Of a DNA stretch of 64,000 bases, positions 1 to 64,000 are shown in pieces. The position numbers and the translations under genes were made by a program. The stretch's first letter is position 1, and each line of letters begins with the position of its first letter. Location: NCBI RefSeq assembly GCF_034702125.1, contig NC_085857.1, positions 58,375,567-58,439,566 on the forward strand, given 5' to 3'. The notes under the pieces were generated by a model. It was not told where the DNA came from. It made no database searches and worked only from the letters and a program-made list of their open reading frames with translations. The DNA comes from Engraulis encrasicolus (taxonomy: Eukaryota; Chordata; Actinopteri; Clupeiformes; Engraulidae).

Positions 1-86
1 GCAGTATGGGAGTTCCCAGGCTATCTATTGCCATGGTTGCAACTCTAATTGACCTTGATGTTTTTGTTCTGTCGTCATGGTTGCAG

Positions 87-59798
<59,712 letters not shown>

Positions 59799-60560
59799 AA
59801 TGCCACTCCACAAACCGTCCAATGACGTGACGACTTACTCAGTGTGTGTGTGTGTGTGCGCATGTGCTTGAGTTCAACATTCGTGGATCAACTCAAATGA
59901 TTAATTGTTACTAGACATTGCATATTCCATATTTATGTACTTTACTCGTGATCTTTCTGATTCATGATTTTAAATGTGAAACTCAATACAAATAATTGAA
60001 ACACCATTTGCCAATCCGTTCGATGATGTGAGGACTCACTCACAGAGGACAGAGAAATGTCCAAATGAAGATATACTTTTAAATGACACATGCATTATTC
60101 TGTCAGAAGCACTTTACTCAAAAATGAAGACAATTCAAGGCGATTTCATAGCGAGTTGTGAGATTTTGGGTGTAAGAATTTGGAAACAGTGTGATATCAA
60201 AGTGTGTTAATGTACAAACAAAAGAAGCTCTAGATTCTAGAGAAGCTCTAGATTCTTACAAAGCACCATGTACGTAGAATTGCTAGAGGGAGAGATGCTG
60301 AGTGTTCTCTAAGTAAACTCCAATATGACGGTGCTCTTGAAATTAAAAGAGAAAGTCCATTCCCCAAAACTTGGTGGCTGTTGGGCCTACTTCAGGCAAC
60401 TCTTGCATAGAGACATGGAGTCTCCTAAGAACATGAGCTTCCATCGTAATTATTTTGACTTGAATTGAGTACAGTATGTGCTATGAAATGTATTATGTAC
60501 AGTATACCTGTTGATTATGTTAGTTTTTTTGTATTGCAATTAAACCATTAAAATATTTCA
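59799..60560 (+). promoter_or_regulatory. 3' UTR with candidate polyadenylation signals
   Basis: Two ATTAAA hexamers lie at 60539-60544 and 60547-60552, followed within about 30 bases by a TG-rich tract (60576 onward), a usual arrangement for mRNA 3' ends. An earlier ATTAAA occurs near 60340. The open frame 60028-60210 lies in the UTR and is not a gene. Confidence 0.5.
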
Positions 60561-60817
60561 GTTAATCAATCAAAATGTTGTGTGTGTGTGCGCGTGTGCA
60601 TGTGCGCCAGTGGCGGCTGGCAGTCTGTCAAACAGGGGAGGCTGGTCAATTACAATATGTCCAGAATGGGGGGGGGGGGGGGGGGTGGTGGTGGGGGGGG
60701 ATGGGGGTACTTCACATTGGTCCAGATCAATGACCCTACACTAAAGGACTCTTGTTGAAACAAATTTGTTGGAAAGCTGGTGTATTTATTCTACAAATAT
60801 TGTTCTTAATTATGTAT

Positions 60818-60968
60818 GGAATAGCGGACGACGAGGTGTCCCGATATCAAGGGAAATAATGGACGAGGCGGAGCGTTCTAAACAGCCCGACGGCGCAGCC
60901 GAAGGGCTGTTCGCTTCGCCAAGTCCATTTTCCCTTGATATCGGTACACCTCGAAGGCCGCTATTCCG
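60818..60968. repeat. Foldback palindrome
   Basis: Arms of about 70 bases: GGAATAGCGG ... CCGATATCAAGGGAAA on the left and the near complement (TTTCCCTTGATATCGG ... CCGCTATTCC) on the right, with almost no loop. It would form a strong hairpin. Confidence 0.85.
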
Positions 60969-61139
60969 CTTATCACCTGGTCACCAGCATTTAAGTATTA
61001 ATTTATTAATATGTTGATCTAAGGCTTCGTGAGAAAGTAGATTCACCACTGCGCTTGGTACGTTGCCATGGGCACAACTTCCTAATCTAGTGAGACGCGC
61101 CTCTAGCGGAGGCATGTAAGGACGCGCGCAGCATGTTGG

Positions 61140-61310
61140 TGAGTTGACAACCAAATGCAATAGAATTGACGACTGGGTTTTTGACCTGACAACCAGATGC
61201 GATAGAATTAGTAACGGGGTCTTGACTAGACAACCAGATGCGATAGAACTAACGACGCGGTCTTGACTAGACAACCAGATGCGATAGAACTAGTAACGGC
61301 ACTTCGCCAG
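61140..61310. repeat. Tandem repeat of about 46 bp, 3.5 copies
   Basis: Units contain GACAACCAGATGCGATAGAA followed by CGGGGTCTTGACTA-like sequence; the copies are slightly diverged. Confidence 0.85.
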
Positions 61311-62616
61311 AAAGTTAGAGAAGAAGCAACTTGAACGCCCGCACGCCCGCATGACATCATAGGTGTCCTGCTACCGGGGAATAAAGGACACCTGCTCAGC
61401 CAATCAGAAGACGTTGCGTCTGCTCACTGGGTGATAATTGAGTGTAGCTCTTTGTGAGAAATCTTGCAGCAGTCTGTTCTGGAATAAACACGGGAACTGA
61501 CCTGTGGTGGGGATTCTAACAGAGAGCTGGTGCTACTATCACATTATCTAATTCAATTAATCATTATCCCCCTTGTATTTATAGGGAAATGTTATTTAAA
61601 AAATATATATGTTTTATTATCAGTAGGCCTACTTCCGCCACATAATGATGTGACTGAGTTTGTCTGGATTGTCTTTGTTCATTACTGGGTGCACAGCTTA
61701 CCACTAGGGGGGGGGCAAATCTTTAATTATTTACTAGACATTGCCAACACAGTAGGCAAGGACTCGTCACTCACGGGACTTTGCAGTTAACCAGTTGATC
61801 AGACACCACAAAAGCTCAAAAGAAACGGTTGTTCTTCCCTACCTTTTTCACCAAGTCAATATTAGGCAGTGCTCTGCTCTGCTCCTTGATATTCATTTTC
61901 TCCTCATAAGGACTGCTGGAATTCGCCAGAATTTAATCCACAATGCTTGGCATTTTGTATAGCTCTCTAGCTTTCTTGCAAGCTAGCCCCCTCGAAAAGT
62001 AGGCAACCTCAAATTTTGGAATTGGGAGATGAGAAAGGATAAGGACGTGCCACTATCAAGACTTTATTCTCAACACTAGATTTACAAGAATATGTACACA
62101 AAACTGGAATATACCGCAATGAATAGCTTCCTCACTGGTTACCACGATGAGACTTCTCTGTCAAATTAATAACATATCTGCCTGTCAAATACTGACAAAG
62201 ATTTTTTTTCATGGTTCACGCAATCACAAGTCGGAGCTCCAGTCTCCTGTCCCGATCGCTCTCACGCCCATCTCCCTTCACTCCCACTGAGGCTCAGTCC
62301 TCCAAATCAAAAAAAATATCTGGGCAATAACCAATGAGAGTTTAGCATTTTGCCATTGACTAAGCACATAATCACACATGGCATTGAAGTCCACTGAGAC
62401 TCCACTCACTACCGTTGTCATGAGGGGCAAAAAACTTCAAGAAGATGTTAGATGAACCGTAGAATCTTATTACTGCCTGGTTTTATCAAGTTGAGCTGGA
62501 TATGAAATAGCAATGTTATACATTTGGACAAAGCATTACTAAAAAATAACACTGTTCATCGTGATTTCGCACAGGAGGCTCCGCCTCCCTTGTACTCAAA
62601 AAGGAATCGCCTCTGG

Positions 62617-64000
62617 TGTGTGCGCGTGTGTGTGTTCAAGTTCATTTTCGTTTTTTAACACAACACACATACTCTTTGCATGCAGTGGAATGGTGAATAA
62701 GATTACAATCAACCTTTTTATGTCTTAAAAATGGACGGTGGTGGTGGGGGTTGGGGTTCCAATAACTAGATGACCTACTGGGATTTTTTTTTTTTTTGAG
62801 GTAGGTAGCCTCTTAGTTCAGATGGGGTTGCCGGCGGGCCTTATGCTAAAAATACTCAACTACATCATAACAACACGGCTATGACATTGCAGAGAGCCTT
62901 AACCCTTTGAGAAGTAAGGATTTTCCCCCAGTTCTTCTGGAATTTTAATTGAACACTCTACAGCTCCCATAGAAGTCTTGTGTTAAAAGTCTTGCAAAGT
63001 CCTTATGACATTATAATGAGAACTCAACATTCTGTCAAAATTCTAATCACATATTTGTGATGGTAAGTAACAGATTAAGACTTAGCCATTACAATTGTGG
63101 TGACAGTAAGATTATGACATAGGCTCTGCATTAAGGGTAGTAAGCAGGTTTTTTTGGGGTCGGGACGATAATTGCAAGACTGGTGTCCCATATGAGCTAC
63201 TGGTAGTTTATTTGAGGTAGTTAAGCAGGTTTTGTTTTTTGGTCGGAGCGATGGTTGATTGGTGTTCTGGACTGGCCATCTCGTGTAGCGGGTATTTCCC
63301 GATGGGCCCCGCACCCTTGTGTGGCCCTATTTTCAGAAATGTAAAAAAAGGTGAGTCAGATATTTTTTTACATTTCTGAAAAAAGGGGTCCACAAGCATG
63401 CGGGGCCCACCGGTGAGTCCCTATGAGGGGCCCCTTTAAGCCACAAGGGCACTGCCTATTTCTCCCCCAGCTCAGCTCTGTGTTCCATATCTAGATGACT
63501 TGGGAGATTATTTGAGGTAGGATAAGTACAGCAGGGTTTTGTTTTTGTGATTTTTTGTTTGTGGGATAATGGTTATCCATGCCACACCCTCCCAGTGACA
63601 GAACACTTCTAGCATTGCTTCTAGTCAGGCCAAGAGCAAAGTACTCTATATCGTTTCTGATCCCCTGAAAAATCAGGAACTCAACCCACTTTGTCAGAAA
63701 CCAGTCAACCAGTTACAAACTTAGGGAGGCGGGTCAACTATGCCGTTTGGGAAACCTTAATTGTTACGCTCTTGGTCAGACCAAGAGATTTGAAAGTCAA
63801 TGATAATCAGGATAACAAAAACTAGCAACGAAAGTAACAAAGTTAGCATGGTCTCTGTGATGTTATTGGATGTCTAGTTGACATATTGTACCGGTAATTG
63901 TCATTCCAAGCGCATGGTAAGTGAAGCTAGTATTAATCCTGGAGGAACTTGAAATGTGACGCAGCAGCAGCAGCATAAACACACAATGCAGACATCATAC
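62617..64000. other. Right flank: no gene seen
   Basis: Low-complexity and repeat-like. A hairpin with arms of about 45 bases lies at 63303-63411, and a TTATTTGAGGTAG-type phrase recurs at about 63210 and 63510. No exon belonging to the protease gene or to any other recognisable gene. Confidence 0.55.

Larger units (their letters stand above)
60608..62616. mobile_element. Possible hAT-type element in a (TG)n site, with nested repeats
   Basis: The left end CCAGTGGCGGCTGG and right end CGCCTCTGG sit in TG-rich flanks that look like one split microsatellite. Inside are a poly-G run (about 60667-60712), a foldback (60818-60968) and tandem repeats (61140-61310). Boundaries are tentative; no transposase. 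Confidence 0.4.

Noticed and set aside
60028..60210. 60-codon frame after the stop codon
   Set aside because: Sits in the likely 3' UTR and resembles nothing.
61140..61310. CRISPR-like or satellite array
   Set aside because: Only 3.5 diverged head-to-tail copies without distinct spacers; a local tandem repeat.

Overview
The window looks like vertebrate nuclear DNA, most likely from a teleost fish. The evidence is split exons with GT/AG borders, very dense (CA)n/(TG)n tracts, and a fish-like set of mobile elements (DIRS, LINE, hAT, Tc1-type, TTAA-flanked and many small inverted-repeat elements). Nothing prokaryotic is present. I cannot name the species.

Nearly all coding capacity belongs to one very large plus-strand gene that enters from the left edge and ends with a stop at 59798. 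I can place 44 exons. Every junction is phase-compatible: within a protease unit the junctions are phase 2 (exon a to b), 1 (b to c) and 0 (c to d); units and modules join in phase 1; SEA exons join in phases 0, 2 and 1. The exons sum to 9,685 nt, which closes exactly as one split-codon base plus 3,228 codons including the stop. The predicted order is seven trypsin-like S1 protease units (U1 lacks its first exon in this window), with a cysteine-rich somatomedin-B-like (SMB) module after U1, U2 and U4. These are followed by a Ser/Thr/Pro-rich mucin region, a SEA domain, a second Thr-rich mucin region fused to a second SEA domain, a third SEA domain, and a short hydrophobic C-terminus that looks like a GPI-attachment signal. 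The product would be a cell-surface poly-protease mucin: zymogen protease beads on glycosylated linkers, standing on a mucin/SEA stalk that could be shed by SEA self-cleavage. The left end of the gene (signal peptide, any earlier units) lies outside the window.

Layout: 1-1230 U1; 1231-7535 intron full of DIRS and small elements; 7536-8079 SMB1; 8801-10385 U2; 10386-17841 duplicated copy of the same intron with an added LINE; 17842-18347 SMB2; 19688-22030 U3; 24276-26497 U4; 26498-29883 shortened third intron copy; 29884-30403 SMB3; 31845-34999 U5; 35000-38785 nested transposons; 38786-41396 U6; 41490-44076 U7; 45738-46796 mucin 1; 47575-51259 SEA1; 53038-54325 mucin 2 plus SEA2; 54641-57369 SEA3; 59701-59798 C-terminus; 59799-64000 3' UTR and repeat-rich flank without a recognisable gene.

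The array has grown by tandem duplication of an 'A unit - SMB - B unit' block. U2 is a B/A hybrid with its switch inside exon b. U7 carries Ala in place of the oxyanion-hole Gly193. SEA2 has lost the self-cleavage Gly-Ser and gained an Arg-rich insert. Exon choice, domain assignment and phase are read from the sequence; function, shedding and the single-transcript model are inference.
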